From a virus: a stretch of DNA of 27,703 nucleotides. The DNA is taken from positions 1 to 27,703 of the IMG/VR virus record IMGVR_UViG_3300008117_000335; one strand, written 5' to 3'. Below are positions 13,980 through 23,468 of this stretch, one piece after another. A program made the translations under genes and the position numbers. Under the pieces are notes generated by a model that was not told the DNA's origin, searched no databases, and saw only the letters and a program-made list of their open reading frames with translations. The stretch's first letter is position 1, and each line of letters starts with the position of its first letter.

Positions 13980-15245
13980 ATGCCAAGACTCTCTCTTTAC
14001 CGTCCCGAAAAGGGCAATGACTACAAATTTATAGATAAAACCGCCTGGGAAATGTTCCAGGTTGGCGGTACGGATGTACTTGTTCATAAGTATATAGGGC
14101 CCGGTACAAGTTCTGAAAACACACCATCTACTCCTAATTATACAGGAGATAGTGTAAGCAATATTCAAGACCTACTATTTTTAGAAAATAGAGACAGAAA
14201 ATACGATCCCGACATTTATCAGTTGCGTGGAGTTTATAGTCTACAAGATATAGATTTTAATCTAAGCCAGTTTGGCTTGTTCCTACAAAACGACACTATT
14301 TTTATCACCTTTCACATCAATGACACTGTGGAAAAATTAGGCCGTAAAATTATTGCAGGAGATGTCATTGAACTTCCTCACTTAAAAGACGAGTATGCAC
14401 TTAACGATTTACAGTTTGCGTTAAAAAGATTTTTCGTCATAGAAGAAGTTAGCCGAGCTGCTGAAGGATTTTCAGTAACTTGGTATCCACATCTTTATCG
14501 TGCAAAATGCAAACCTTTAGTTGACAGTCAAGAATTTAAAGACATTCTAGATGGTGTTGCCGGAGAAGGCAGCGATAAAACATTGCGTGATATCATGTCA
14601 ACATATGAAAAAGAAATGCAGATTACACAGGCAGTTCTTGATCAAGCAGAAAGTGATGCTCCTAAAAGTGGATACGATACTACACGTCATTACATGATAC
14701 AAAAAGATGATAATGGCAGGGTAGAACTTGTAGATGCATCGGGTACAATAAATCTTGCCAGTCATCAAACTCAAGCAACAGATGCCAACGGTAATTTGTT
14801 GTTTGACGACGATAACAATCCAATATATGTGGGAGCAACTGCTAGTACCATATATCAGAGTCCAGAATACAACGGTCCTATGACAGGTGACGGCGACGGT
14901 ATTCCACCAAACGGTGCGCCATTTACCGCAGGAATTACATTTCCTATTACTCCGTCTATCGGGCAGTTCTGTTTAAGAACAGATTATCTACCTAAGAGAT
15001 TGTTTAGATACAACGGCACTAGATGGATAAAAGTAGAGGATGTAAATCGAATGACTATGAGTAATATGGGACACGAGGATGTTATTAATGGTGGGTCACC
15101 CGACAACGTATTCTTAGACAAAGAAGTAAGATTAACACAAAAGACTAGTTTTATTAATAACAATGCTGAGGCCAATGTTAACGGGCACACAATTAAAGAG
15201 AAGCAAAGCCTTAGTAAGGCGCTTAGACCAAAGGCGGACGAGTAA
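13980..15245 (+). CDS. Neck protein (gp14-like)
   Basis: The 421-residue product begins MPRLSLYRPEKGNDYKFIDK. In the N-terminal ~190 residues DVLVHKYIGP, IYQLRGVYSLQDIDFNLSQFGLFLQNDTIFI, GRKIIAGDVIELPHLKD and FALKRFFVIEEV are followed by YPHLYRAKCKPLVDSQEF. This order (connector loop, FGL strand, GD-I-P strand, final Y-C strand) fits gp14-type neck proteins; I rate this moderate. The second half has a region where short segments with Gly, Pro and Asp suggest flexible loops (MTGDGDGIPPNGAP) and a WxxVEDVNRMTMS segment. T4 gp14 has 256 residues, so this is enlarged. The ATG at 13980 was chosen over an upstream one inside the divergent promoter. It is translationally coupled to gp15-like (stop and start share TAATG). 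Confidence 0.65.
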   Translation: MPRLSLYRPEKGNDYKFIDKTAWEMFQVGGTDVLVHKYIGPGTSSENTPSTPNYTGDSVSNIQDLLFLENRDRKYDPDIYQLRGVYSLQDIDFNLSQFGLFLQNDTIFITFHINDTVEKLGRKIIAGDVIELPHLKDEYALNDLQFALKRFFVIEEVSRAAEGFSVTWYPHLYRAKCKPLVDSQEFKDILDGVAGEGSDKTLRDIMSTYEKEMQITQAVLDQAESDAPKSGYDTTRHYMIQKDDNGRVELVDASGTINLASHQTQATDANGNLLFDDDNNPIYVGATASTIYQSPEYNGPMTGDGDGIPPNGAPFTAGITFPITPSIGQFCLRTDYLPKRLFRYNGTRWIKVEDVNRMTMSNMGHEDVINGGSPDNVFLDKEVRLTQKTSFINNNAEANVNGHTIKEKQSLSKALRPKADE

Positions 15246-16885
15246 TGGATTATTTTTATGATGGGCAGATAAGACGATATGTCACACAATTCATGCGTGT
15301 GTTCATAGGTTTCAAATATAAAACTGGCGACGGAACTATACGCCATGTGCCAGTGATGTATGGCGACATGACTAGACAAGTGGCTGCTATTATCAAAGAA
15401 AATTCAGAAAATAAAATGTCCACTGTGCCTAAAATTGCTTGCTATATTAGTGGATTAGAAATGGATACTAGTAGACTAGCTGATGCTAGTTTTGTCAGCA
15501 AGTTAAATATCAGTGAACGTGCTTGGACTGAAGAAAACGGAGAAGTTGGTTATAAAAACTACCAAGGTGCAGGCTATACCGTTGAAAGACTAATGCCCAC
15601 TCCGTTTAAATTATCTATGAAAGCAGATATATGGACTTCAAACACTGATCAGAAACTTCAACTAATGGAACAGATACTGGTGTTGTTTAATCCCAGTTTA
15701 GAAATTCAAACTACGGACAACTACATTGACTGGACCAGTCTCAGTGTTATAGATCTTTCAACTCTTAATTTCAGTTCAAGAACAATACCACAAGGCAACG
15801 AAAGCGAAATAGATATTTGTTCAATAGAATTTAAAATGCCTATCTATATTAGTCCACCTGCCAAAGTTAAGAAACTTGGAGTTATTAGAAACATTGTTGC
15901 CAACGTGTTTGGCGAAACAGGCGACATATTATCACTAGATGATTTAATCTATGCCGGCACAGGCAACACAATTCATACTAGAAATGTCAACGGGCGTTTT
16001 AGAGTTCTATTATTAAAGAGCAATAATGATCAAGACAATGATTTTGATGTTTCTATTGTTTCTCCTAATGAAGTTATAATAGCTAACAAATTAGAACCTC
16101 CTACAAAGACTGGAGAACTAGTTGATTGGAATACCGTTATAAACATGTACGGTGGATATATTTCTGGGATCAGTAAAATATTCTTTTTGCAAGCTGACGG
16201 TAATGAGTTAGGTGGTACATTTGTAGTAAACGAACTAGATCCTACTCGATTGCTCGTTAGCCTAGAAGATCGACCATCTAATACTGTATTATACAGCTCA
16301 GTATATCCTAGTGGAAGAACCACCGTTGATGCTATTGTTGATCCCTACAAGTTCAATCCTAAAAGACCCAATAAAGAATCGTCTGATCAAGCTATCGTAG
16401 CAGGTGTAAGATATTTGGTGCTCGACGATGTTAATCCTAGTACATCAGTTGGTACCGTTGTTAAAAATCCACCGTTTAATCCACAGTTTACATATGATGG
16501 TCCAGATGCATGGAAAAATTTAAACGGTAGCGATCCAGTTATTGCAGCTAACAGTATTATAGAGTGGAGTGGTACTGAATGGGTCAATCTAATGCTTACA
16601 TGGGTTGTTTCAAATCCCTTGCCTTCTCAATATTCATTAATTGCATATAGTCTAAACCAAATTGTGATATACGACGGTGTTGCCTATCGTGCCACAGCCA
16701 ATATAACTCAAGAAGAAAATACAGCTATTCCTTCGGATAACGATAAATTTTTAGAAATCAGCATTCTTTTCCAAAATTTAAAAACTGGTATCCAATATCG
16801 TTGGGGAGCCGACGGACAATGGATGAAGAGTTTTGAAGGCGAATATGCGTCAGGATACTGGAGACTTGATCTGGATCCGCAATAA
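15245..16885 (+). CDS. 15: Tail sheath stabiliser / tail completion protein (gp15-like) with C-terminal extension
   Basis: The first ~220 residues match T4 gp15 in order. They run MDYFYDGQIRRYVTQFMRVF (T4: MFGYFYNSSFRRYATLM), RHVPVMYGDMTRQ, VPKIACYISGLEMD, RLMPTPFKLSMKADIW and a QKLQLMEQILVLFNPSL helix. The region ends with CSIEFKMPIYISPP. Gp15 caps the tail sheath and tube and binds the neck. T4 gp15 has 272 residues; here 546, so the last ~320 are extra. They include beta-rich parts and, near 480-515, YSLNQIVIYDGVAYRATAN, which resembles the small carbohydrate-binding CBM5/12 or phage 'W...Y...G..Y' modules. Such an extension would decorate the neck. Spacing to the next gene is 7 bases. Confidence 0.85.
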   Translation: MDYFYDGQIRRYVTQFMRVFIGFKYKTGDGTIRHVPVMYGDMTRQVAAIIKENSENKMSTVPKIACYISGLEMDTSRLADASFVSKLNISERAWTEENGEVGYKNYQGAGYTVERLMPTPFKLSMKADIWTSNTDQKLQLMEQILVLFNPSLEIQTTDNYIDWTSLSVIDLSTLNFSSRTIPQGNESEIDICSIEFKMPIYISPPAKVKKLGVIRNIVANVFGETGDILSLDDLIYAGTGNTIHTRNVNGRFRVLLLKSNNDQDNDFDVSIVSPNEVIIANKLEPPTKTGELVDWNTVINMYGGYISGISKIFFLQADGNELGGTFVVNELDPTRLLVSLEDRPSNTVLYSSVYPSGRTTVDAIVDPYKFNPKRPNKESSDQAIVAGVRYLVLDDVNPSTSVGTVVKNPPFNPQFTYDGPDAWKNLNGSDPVIAANSIIEWSGTEWVNLMLTWVVSNPLPSQYSLIAYSLNQIVIYDGVAYRATANITQEENTAIPSDNDKFLEISILFQNLKTGIQYRWGADGQWMKSFEGEYASGYWRLDLDPQ

Positions 16886-16892
16886 GTAATAG

Positions 16893-17285
16893 ATGCAACA
16901 ACGTGCTGGGTTATTATTTCTCGCTAAAAATACAAATAGACTGCTGTTGATCTTAGAGGATCAAAAGTGGACTGTGCCCACATTTCCTAGACAGGCTTCA
17001 TTGTTAGAGGACGCTCAAGAATTATTAGATGCATATTCTATAGGAAGAATATTACCTATAGAATTATATCTTAGTGAGGATCGAGGGTTTGAATACGGTA
17101 CATATGTTTGTCTAACTGATAGTGAGTTTTTAACTTCTGCCAGTCAAACTATTTGTTGGGCAAGTTTTGAATGCCTGCCAAAAAACTTGCATGGTGGACT
17201 GAAAACCACCTTAAATAATCCGCTGATAAGAGCAAAAATTGATACTATAATGGTGCTAGAAAATGATTCCAAAAATACAAAATAG
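16893..17285 (+). CDS. Degenerate Nudix-fold-like protein
   Basis: The 130-residue product begins MQQRAGLLFLAKNTNRLLLIL and has WTVPTFPRQASLLEDAQELL where a Nudix hydrolase has its GX5EX7REUXEEXGU box. The Gly and the catalytic Glu series are lost, so phosphohydrolase activity is unlikely. The C-terminal strand-helix (CWASFECLPKNLHGGLKTTL) resembles the end of cyanophage Nudix proteins. The fold assignment is by overall pattern and is moderate. It lies in the rightward neck cluster, 7 bases after gp15-like, and overlaps the next gene by 23 bases. A structural or regulatory role rather than a catalytic one is inferred. Confidence 0.65.
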   Translation: MQQRAGLLFLAKNTNRLLLILEDQKWTVPTFPRQASLLEDAQELLDAYSIGRILPIELYLSEDRGFEYGTYVCLTDSEFLTSASQTICWASFECLPKNLHGGLKTTLNNPLIRAKIDTIMVLENDSKNTK

Positions 17286-17541
17286 TCAACGTTTTACAGA
17301 CGACTATAAAAATTATCAAGAACGGATTATTAAAATATCCGACCCGATTGCACAAAAAGAATTAATTAATCTATTGGTGCAGTTAAAAGAACAAGTTTCT
17401 TACATTGATCGTAGTCACGAAAGTATGTTTATTACTGGAAGAATAAACAGTGAAGTTTCTGATCTACGATCAAATTTGATGACAATCAAAAAATCTTTAG
17501 ATCAGAAACTTACTCACTGGGAACGCATCAAGCAAAATTAA
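17263..17541 (+). CDS. Small helical protein, unknown function
   Basis: The 92-residue product is predicted to be almost wholly alpha-helical. YKNYQERIIKI is followed by an ELINLLVQLKEQVSYIDRSHESMF segment and a final SDLRSNLMTIKKSLDQKLTHWERIKQ, with heptad-like spacing that could form a coiled coil. Small proteins with this LxxQVxxIDxxH pattern occur near neck genes in T4-like phages, as far as I recall. No catalytic motif. The start overlaps the Nudix-like gene by 23 bases. Its stop shares the palindrome TTAA (17538-17541) with the convergent large tail gene's stop, so there is no room for a terminator between them. Confidence 0.8.
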   Translation: MIPKIQNSQRFTDDYKNYQERIIKISDPIAQKELINLLVQLKEQVSYIDRSHESMFITGRINSEVSDLRSNLMTIKKSLDQKLTHWERIKQN

Positions 17542-20500
17542 GCCTGCGCTTCACCCCATCGTAGAATAATGCTGGTGCTAACCGCTGTGCCAGATACTTT
17601 ATACACATTAATCGCCAATACGTCAGGACCATTAGGGAATGTACCGCGACCGCCAATTGCAGTTGTTGTAAGTTCTTTTAACTCTGCCAAACTTAGCTCG
17701 CCTGTATTTCCTGGATTTGAAATAAAGGAAAATACCTGTTCTCCCGGTAGAGCAAAAGCCACGTCACCAAACTGGAAAGTTATATTTGCTGCTGCTGCAA
17801 CTGTGGTATTGGCATTCTGAGTAAATGTCACTCGACGAACAGTGGTAAATCCTAGTGTTCTAGTTGTGACCGCTGACACTGAAGTCCCTGCAGGAAATTG
17901 CGTAGTTGTAGTATCTACCCTAGTTCCAATTGAAGCTCCTGAACTGTTCCATGAAGCATTGGTAAAGAATAGATAGTTAGTACTTGGATACGATGACGCA
18001 GTTTGAGGAATTTGAGTTGTTACAGAAATTCCAGTATTATTAGGACTGTTTGCACTGGCGTTTGCATTCATAGTAATAATAGTATATGGTACGGTACTAA
18101 TAGTAAGAGCAGTCCTTTGGGCGTTAGTCACTGTTCTATTTCCTACAAGATAGGTACCATTGATTAAAATATCTCCAATTTGCAATCCACTTGCATCGTA
18201 TTGAGCATTGGTGATAATAAATGTATTTCTATCAATTCTAAACGAGTTGGAATAGGTTCCACCTGGTCCAGGGTTTAATGCTGGTGTGCTAACTGAGCTT
18301 TGAACAAGTCCAGCAACCTGAGCTGTTGCAGTTGTTAGAGGAACACCACCCCAGTTAATTGAACCGCCTAGTGCAATTTGTGCAAAGCTAGGCTGTCCGC
18401 CTGCTCCAGAACTTGATAAACCAGTCCAAATAATATTACTTGGGTTAGCAGGATAGTTTCTAGGATTCAATACCCCTTCAATAACCAAGTTGCCGGTTCC
18501 CGTGTCAGCAGCAATAGCAATACTCTTTAATAGCAACTGGGCTCTGTTTAGTAGATCTCTTTCGCCCAAATCGCCAACAAGTGCATTAGACACGCTAGGT
18601 GCCAAACGAATCATGAACGCTGTTTGTTTAGTGGTAGTAACACTAACCGCTGCTGCTGCATAACTGAAAATGTATCCTCGATCTTCATCGAACAATCCGT
18701 CAGTTAATAATGCTGAACCCCAGTGACTAATTGTAGGTGTCAGTGTACAACTAATTAAATTAACGCCAACTCCGGCAGAGTGAGATGCTGCAACGCTACC
18801 AGTAAACGAACGATTCAATCCTGCAACAAAATTACTTAAAGTTGTTGCTCTTGTACAACCAGTCAGCGTATCTCCAGATCTGTTCGAGTATGAAATAATT
18901 TCATTGTCGATATATACAGTGCCCGCATTTGGGAATCTAGATGCATCTATTAATGTAATTGATGTAGCAGAAGAATTAATTGTTGTTTTTAATTTACTTC
19001 TTGCAGAAGCATTTTCAACTTCATAACGAACTGGTAAGTTAGCAGTTCTCATATATGCTTCTGTATTGACGTTTGAGTTACGAATTCTATGCAAGAAAAT
19101 AAACTTACCGTCAGATCCCCTAATCATAAATTCAATAAATCCCGCAGCATACCAAGAATATTGAATACCGATCATCTGCATTCTAGATACATCAAATACA
19201 TATCCCGAAGGACCAGTACCGTCAGCTTTGTCCATATTCCATTCGTGTTGAGGAATTAACAACTCAGTAACTAGACACAACTTAGCTCCGCTGATAGCAT
19301 TCACACCTCGCCAGTCAGGAGTCACTGTCATTTGAGTATTACTAGTTATTCCGGTAACTGTGTGAGTCATACCTCTCAATACAATTTTATCTCCAGCTTT
19401 TAATTGTTCAGCAAATCTTGTGCCGCTTCCGCTGATAAGATTGCTTTCAATGTTTGCTGATACTGTACCAGTTAACTGTTGAGTACTGCTACGTCTAACA
19501 AGAGCCATTTCTTGTCCATCGTATTGATAGAAAATTCCATTCTGTTCGTCAAACGCCCCTACTCTAACTGTAGATCCATGCCATGTTTTTGCCAGCATCC
19601 TGGTGTCAGATCCTAATTCAGCTGTTGTTGTAGATAATGGCACAATTGATCTTACAGTAAATGTTCTAGAACTGAGTACAGATTCAACAATATAGGTTCC
19701 GTTGTATTCAAACGATACCATTCCAACAATTTCAATAGTTGCTCCAGGTTGTGCTCCGTGATCAGTATCGTCAGTAGTAACGGTTATAATACTGTTTGCT
19801 GCCAAGCCAGTTGCCGTTGCCGATGCAATATTATAACTAGGTGCAAATAGTGCTCCAGTAGTATACATCATGCCTTTACCAGATTGGTATCGAATGTATT
19901 TTTTACTCTGTCGAATTGCCTGCGAACCATATTGCGGACCACCTGTACCTAATTGTACACCACCGTCAAACGGTCTATGTGTAAAGAATGTATCAGGTCT
20001 AGCATAAAGTGCTCCTGTAATTGCAGCAGTGGAATTTATAGCACCCGTACTTCTTGCAGGATATCTAAGTCTAGTATCAGACGGAACTTCTGTAATAACA
20101 AAAGGACCAGCAGCTAACTGATGATTGGCCGAGGTTAATGTAATTGCCTGTGCTGCTGACGAACCGGTAGCTACCGCAACAAATTTACTAGAAGCCCCTG
20201 AATATGTACTAAATCCAATACCTTCATAGGCGATAGCGGCAGCACTAGATCTTTCAGTAAATCCGCCAGTTTCACCAGTAAACGATGTTAAAACAAGCCC
20301 GCCACTGTCTGCCACAATAACAAAATTATCGTCACCAAAAATTAAATCATTCCAAGTACCCGATACCGGTAATGTAATTGAAGTCCAAGATGTTCCGTTA
20401 GTTGATAATGCTGCTACCGCAGTATTTTTTGCCACCGTTAAAAATCTAGAGTTTCCAAATGTAACAGCGTTCCACGTTGTGCTACTAGGCAGTGTTGATG

Positions 20501-23468
20501 CAGTCCAGTTTGCTCCGTTATCTACAGAATATGCTGCGGCTGTTCCCCCTGTGGCTACGGCTACAAAAAATGCTGAGGTGCCTACAGTTCCGCCAGATAC
20601 GTCTTGCCAATTGGATGAACTTGGCAATGTTGCTGCGGTCCAAGTAATACCGTCTGTAGAGTATGCTGCGGCGGTTGAACCACTCCTTACCGCAACGAAA
20701 GCCGAGTTGAAATAGGCAACACTGGTCCAAGAACCTGAACTAGGTAATACACCCCCCACTGTCCAAGTTGCGCCATTGTCTGTGGAATAATTAGCAACAG
20801 TACCACCGCTGGCAATAGCCACCCAGAATGTTGTAATACCTCCAATTGGTCCTACAGCAATACTAGTCCAAGTTGTAGAGGCGGTTAAATTTCCGCCTAC
20901 TGTCCAAGTTGTTCCGTTGGTTGAAACTGCTGTACCGTTACTGCCAGATTTAATAGCAACAAATCTTCCATTATAACCTGCTACGTCAGTCCATGTGCCG
21001 GAATTAGGCAAATTAGTTGCAACAGCAGTTACTTCCGGAGCAGGTGTTGATGTAATATTAGATAGTATAGTTGCACCTGGAACTAACCCGTGCTTGGATG
21101 TAAAATCTACTTGAACAGTGCCAATAGCACCAACATCTAAGCTGGTGCCTGTTGGCAACTCACCGGTTAACGATTCGCTTAGTGTCAGCGAAGGATATAT
21201 CAAAAAGCTATCGCCGGTAAACGGTGTTCCGTTAGCTGAAGCAGAAATGATTGAACCTGCAGATGAATTTGCTACAGTTAATAATAGATCGTTTAACGGA
21301 GATGCTCCCCCAATATCTGTTCCTAATATTAAAATTTGATTTCCATTTCTATAATTTGCGCCGCCGTCTGTCACTATGCTTGAATATGCTCCAGAAATTC
21401 GTTCTATTGTAAACTCGGCTCCTGCGCCAGAATTTGTAAGATTATTAGAAGGCGGAGTTGTATAAACAGCATCACCGGATACACCAACAGGAGTTCCAAC
21501 TAATTCCCAATCAACAATTGCACCACCAGTAACTCCATTGACTTGAATAACGATATCGTTTTCTGGACTAGTTCCGCCAAAGCTAGTACCGGCCCAAGTA
21601 ACAGTGTCTGCTGGAACAAAATCCGCCCCACCATTCGCCAGTGACACAGTATATTCTCCTGTGCCGCCTGTTCTTATAACTGTAATAGTTGCGCCTGCAC
21701 CCAATGTGCTTGTTGTAGATGATTGACTAACTGCTGTATATGTTTCACCTCCAGATACAGCTAGTCCGCTATAGGTAAATCCAACAATTGCACCACCGCT
21801 ATCAATAGAAGAAACAGTAATAGTTATATCGTTAGTTCCTATTGATCCACCAACTTGATTACCGTCAATTCTTATTTGATCTCCAATTGCATAATTAATA
21901 CCGTTTGATGTGCTATCCTGAGCATCAGTTACGGTATATTCTCCAGCGGTTCTAGAAACATTAAATGTTGCCAATGATCCAATAGCTGCTACGATTGTGC
22001 CAGTAACACCAGTATCAATTCCATCGGCCCCTAACAATGTAAGACCACAAGCTGCTGAAAGATTTGCCTCACCACTTAAAATAGAATTAATATAGACAGC
22101 ATCACCTGACCCATTGTCGAACGCCATTCCGCCTTGTACTCCAGTATAGCTAGTTAATGATATTGAAGTATCAGTTGGGTTAATGTCATTTTTTGCATAC
22201 ACTGTTGCTACCGCATTTCCGTTGATAGCCGATACAGATGTTCCTGCTGGAATAAATGTACTACCAGTAATTGGTGATCCAGGTGTAGGAGCAGAGCCGC
22301 TGTACGCAATTCTTAATGAAGAGCTTGGTGAATCAAATACCGAAACGATTGTGCTTGTTGTTCCGTTACTAGCAACGCTGAATACAGGAGCACCAATACT
22401 TGCGCCGGTGTAGAATCCTGCCTGTCTAATTTGAGCAAAAGAAGTGAATAAACTTTCACCAACTGCTGATCCCACTTTTGCAGAAGCATAGTAAGTAAAA
22501 GCTACCGCACTAGGAATGCTGTGAACTAAAAAAGTACCTTCTGCTCTCGAAAATCCGTTAATGTTATTAGACAATCCCTTAACAGTGATAGGAGTTCCAA
22601 CACTATAACCGTGACTACCATTTGTCGAAACTGTTATTAAAGAAGCTCCAAAAAATCCAGTAGTTGCTGACGCATCTGTAGTTATGGCATTAATGGTTAA
22701 GTCAGTTGCAGGAATTTCGTAAAAACTAGGATAACTTCTCAATAATCCAAGAGCCTGCCATTTAGTTGGTTGCAGTCCGTATTCAAAGTCAGCGTCAAGC
22801 ATGGCCTGCGGAGCGGCAACACGCATACGCTCAATAGCATCTGTACCAAAGTCCCAAGGACGAATTGTTTGATATGGCTCTTCTACAAATATTTGTAAAT
22901 CCGTTGATGCCGAAAGTGTCGAAGTATCTTCTGATAGATTAATTGTGGTAATTGTATCAGTAGTTTGCCACCACGACGGAAAATCTAAATCACTTAATAG
23001 TTCACCGTCACCACTGCTCCTACCATTTTTATATTCAAAATTAACTGTGTTTGAAGGATCAGCAAAATTATATAATATTTGCCCAGTATTAGTATTTGTT
23101 ATTAATAGGACATCACTAGGCAAATAACTGCCTAGAATTCTAATAGAACTTACTCCAGGAACCTTTGTAGCCATTGCTGTTGGTCCGTTCTGAATAACGT
23201 TACCTAAGATTTGAAATTCACTAGTAATTCTTGCAGCGGCTCCCTGCTCTCCCGACGATTGGTTTGTGACTTGCTCAACAACAGTCTGTCCGTAAGTTGG
23301 AGTTACTGGATTATTTGTAAAGATATAATTGTTGATAATATCTCTTATATATTGTTGACCTGTAATTTCCGGTGATACATCACCTCGAATCATAGGTTCG
23401 CCTTTAATATGAAAATAGTCAGCTACCTGTCTAATTTTTACATTGCCGCCATATTTTAAATCGTGCAA
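17538..23468 (-). CDS. Giant multidomain tail/baseplate structural protein (main part)
   Basis: A 1976-codon frame whose 5' end is odd. Its first available start is a TTG at 23468 without Shine-Dalgarno; see the 50-residue ORF upstream, which a -1 change joins to it. The N-terminus (LHDLKYGGNVKIRQVADYF, then PEITGQQYIRDIINNYIFTN) is the conserved opening of large T4-like cyanophage virion proteins (recollection). Then come beta-rich repeats: three ~80-residue modules with GxxYxxGD and GGxxxxND signatures (about 21230-21950), and five or six ~40-residue Asp-box repeats (S-x-N/D-G-x-x-W, about 20290-21010) that suggest a beta-propeller. A conserved core (RPFDGGVQLGTGGPQYGSQ, KYIRYQSGKGMMYTTGALF) and a long C-terminal beta region follow. 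Tail fibre, collar or baseplate peripheral function is inferred; no enzyme motif. Confidence 0.9.
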   Translation of the reverse strand: MHDLKYGGNVKIRQVADYFHIKGEPMIRGDVSPEITGQQYIRDIINNYIFTNNPVTPTYGQTVVEQVTNQSSGEQGAAARITSEFQILGNVIQNGPTAMATKVPGVSSIRILGSYLPSDVLLITNTNTGQILYNFADPSNTVNFEYKNGRSSGDGELLSDLDFPSWWQTTDTITTINLSEDTSTLSASTDLQIFVEEPYQTIRPWDFGTDAIERMRVAAPQAMLDADFEYGLQPTKWQALGLLRSYPSFYEIPATDLTINAITTDASATTGFFGASLITVSTNGSHGYSVGTPITVKGLSNNINGFSRAEGTFLVHSIPSAVAFTYYASAKVGSAVGESLFTSFAQIRQAGFYTGASIGAPVFSVASNGTTSTIVSVFDSPSSSLRIAYSGSAPTPGSPITGSTFIPAGTSVSAINGNAVATVYAKNDINPTDTSISLTSYTGVQGGMAFDNGSGDAVYINSILSGEANLSAACGLTLLGADGIDTGVTGTIVAAIGSLATFNVSRTAGEYTVTDAQDSTSNGINYAIGDQIRIDGNQVGGSIGTNDITITVSSIDSGGAIVGFTYSGLAVSGGETYTAVSQSSTTSTLGAGATITVIRTGGTGEYTVSLANGGADFVPADTVTWAGTSFGGTSPENDIVIQVNGVTGGAIVDWELVGTPVGVSGDAVYTTPPSNNLTNSGAGAEFTIERISGAYSSIVTDGGANYRNGNQILILGTDIGGASPLNDLLLTVANSSAGSIISASANGTPFTGDSFLIYPSLTLSESLTGELPTGTSLDVGAIGTVQVDFTSKHGLVPGATILSNITSTPAPEVTAVATNLPNSGTWTDVAGYNGRFVAIKSGSNGTAVSTNGTTWTVGGNLTASTTWTSIAVGPIGGITTFWVAIASGGTVANYSTDNGATWTVGGVLPSSGSWTSVAYFNSAFVAVRSGSTAAAYSTDGITWTAATLPSSSNWQDVSGGTVGTSAFFVAVATGGTAAAYSVDNGANWTASTLPSSTTWNAVTFGNSRFLTVAKNTAVAALSTNGTSWTSITLPVSGTWNDLIFGDDNFVIVADSGGLVLTSFTGETGGFTERSSAAAIAYEGIGFSTYSGASSKFVAVATGSSAAQAITLTSANHQLAAGPFVITEVPSDTRLRYPARSTGAINSTAAITGALYARPDTFFTHRPFDGGVQLGTGGPQYGSQAIRQSKKYIRYQSGKGMMYTTGALFAPSYNIASATATGLAANSIITVTTDDTDHGAQPGATIEIVGMVSFEYNGTYIVESVLSSRTFTVRSIVPLSTTTAELGSDTRMLAKTWHGSTVRVGAFDEQNGIFYQYDGQEMALVRRSSTQQLTGTVSANIESNLISGSGTRFAEQLKAGDKIVLRGMTHTVTGITSNTQMTVTPDWRGVNAISGAKLCLVTELLIPQHEWNMDKADGTGPSGYVFDVSRMQMIGIQYSWYAAGFIEFMIRGSDGKFIFLHRIRNSNVNTEAYMRTANLPVRYEVENASARSKLKTTINSSATSITLIDASRFPNAGTVYIDNEIISYSNRSGDTLTGCTRATTLSNFVAGLNRSFTGSVAASHSAGVGVNLISCTLTPTISHWGSALLTDGLFDEDRGYIFSYAAAAVSVTTTKQTAFMIRLAPSVSNALVGDLGERDLLNRAQLLLKSIAIAADTGTGNLVIEGVLNPRNYPANPSNIIWTGLSSSGAGGQPSFAQIALGGSINWGGVPLTTATAQVAGLVQSSVSTPALNPGPGGTYSNSFRIDRNTFIITNAQYDASGLQIGDILINGTYLVGNRTVTNAQRTALTISTVPYTIITMNANASANSPNNTGISVTTQIPQTASSYPSTNYLFFTNASWNSSGASIGTRVDTTTTQFPAGTSVSAVTTRTLGFTTVRRVTFTQNANTTVAAAANITFQFGDVAFALPGEQVFSFISNPGNTGELSLAELKELTTTAIGGRGTFPNGPDVLAINVYKVSGTAVSTSIILRWGEAQA
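20290..21010 (-). repeat. Asp-box repeats inside giant tail protein (probable beta-propeller)
   Basis: Five clear copies of an S-T/V-(D)-N/D-G-x-x-W motif (STNGTTW, STDNGATW, STDGITW, SVDNGANW, STNGTSW) recur about every 40-45 residues, with W-x-x-V/I before and FVA(V/I) strands between. This is the signature of BNR/Asp-box propellers known from sialidases and other sugar-binding beta-propellers. Confidence 0.75.
21230..21950 (-). repeat. About 80-residue tandem modules in giant tail protein
   Basis: Three successive protein-level repeats share the signatures (Y/F)xxGDxIxIxG or equivalent, GGxxxxND(I/L) and GGAIVxxxxxG, with a GAGA(T/E)xTIxR stretch between copies. Copy number is by eye from the conceptual translation. 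Confidence 0.6.

Noticed and set aside
13947-14168. N-terminal extension of the gp13-like frame (74 more residues)
   Set aside because: It overlaps the divergent gp14-like coding sequence, looks unlike the rest of the protein, and the late-promoter box 5 bases before the ATG at 13946 decides the shorter start.
14984-15379. 131-codon leftward frame over the gp14/gp15-like junction
   Set aside because: Shadow frame; both overlapping rightward genes have family-level support.
17538-17541. Bidirectional terminator between convergent genes
   Set aside because: The two stop codons share TTAA, and no hairpin with a T-tract is seen around it.
20290-21950. CRISPR array or DNA-level direct repeats
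   Set aside because: The periodicity is at protein level (Asp-box and ~80-residue modules) with divergent nucleotides and no identical repeat/spacer pattern.
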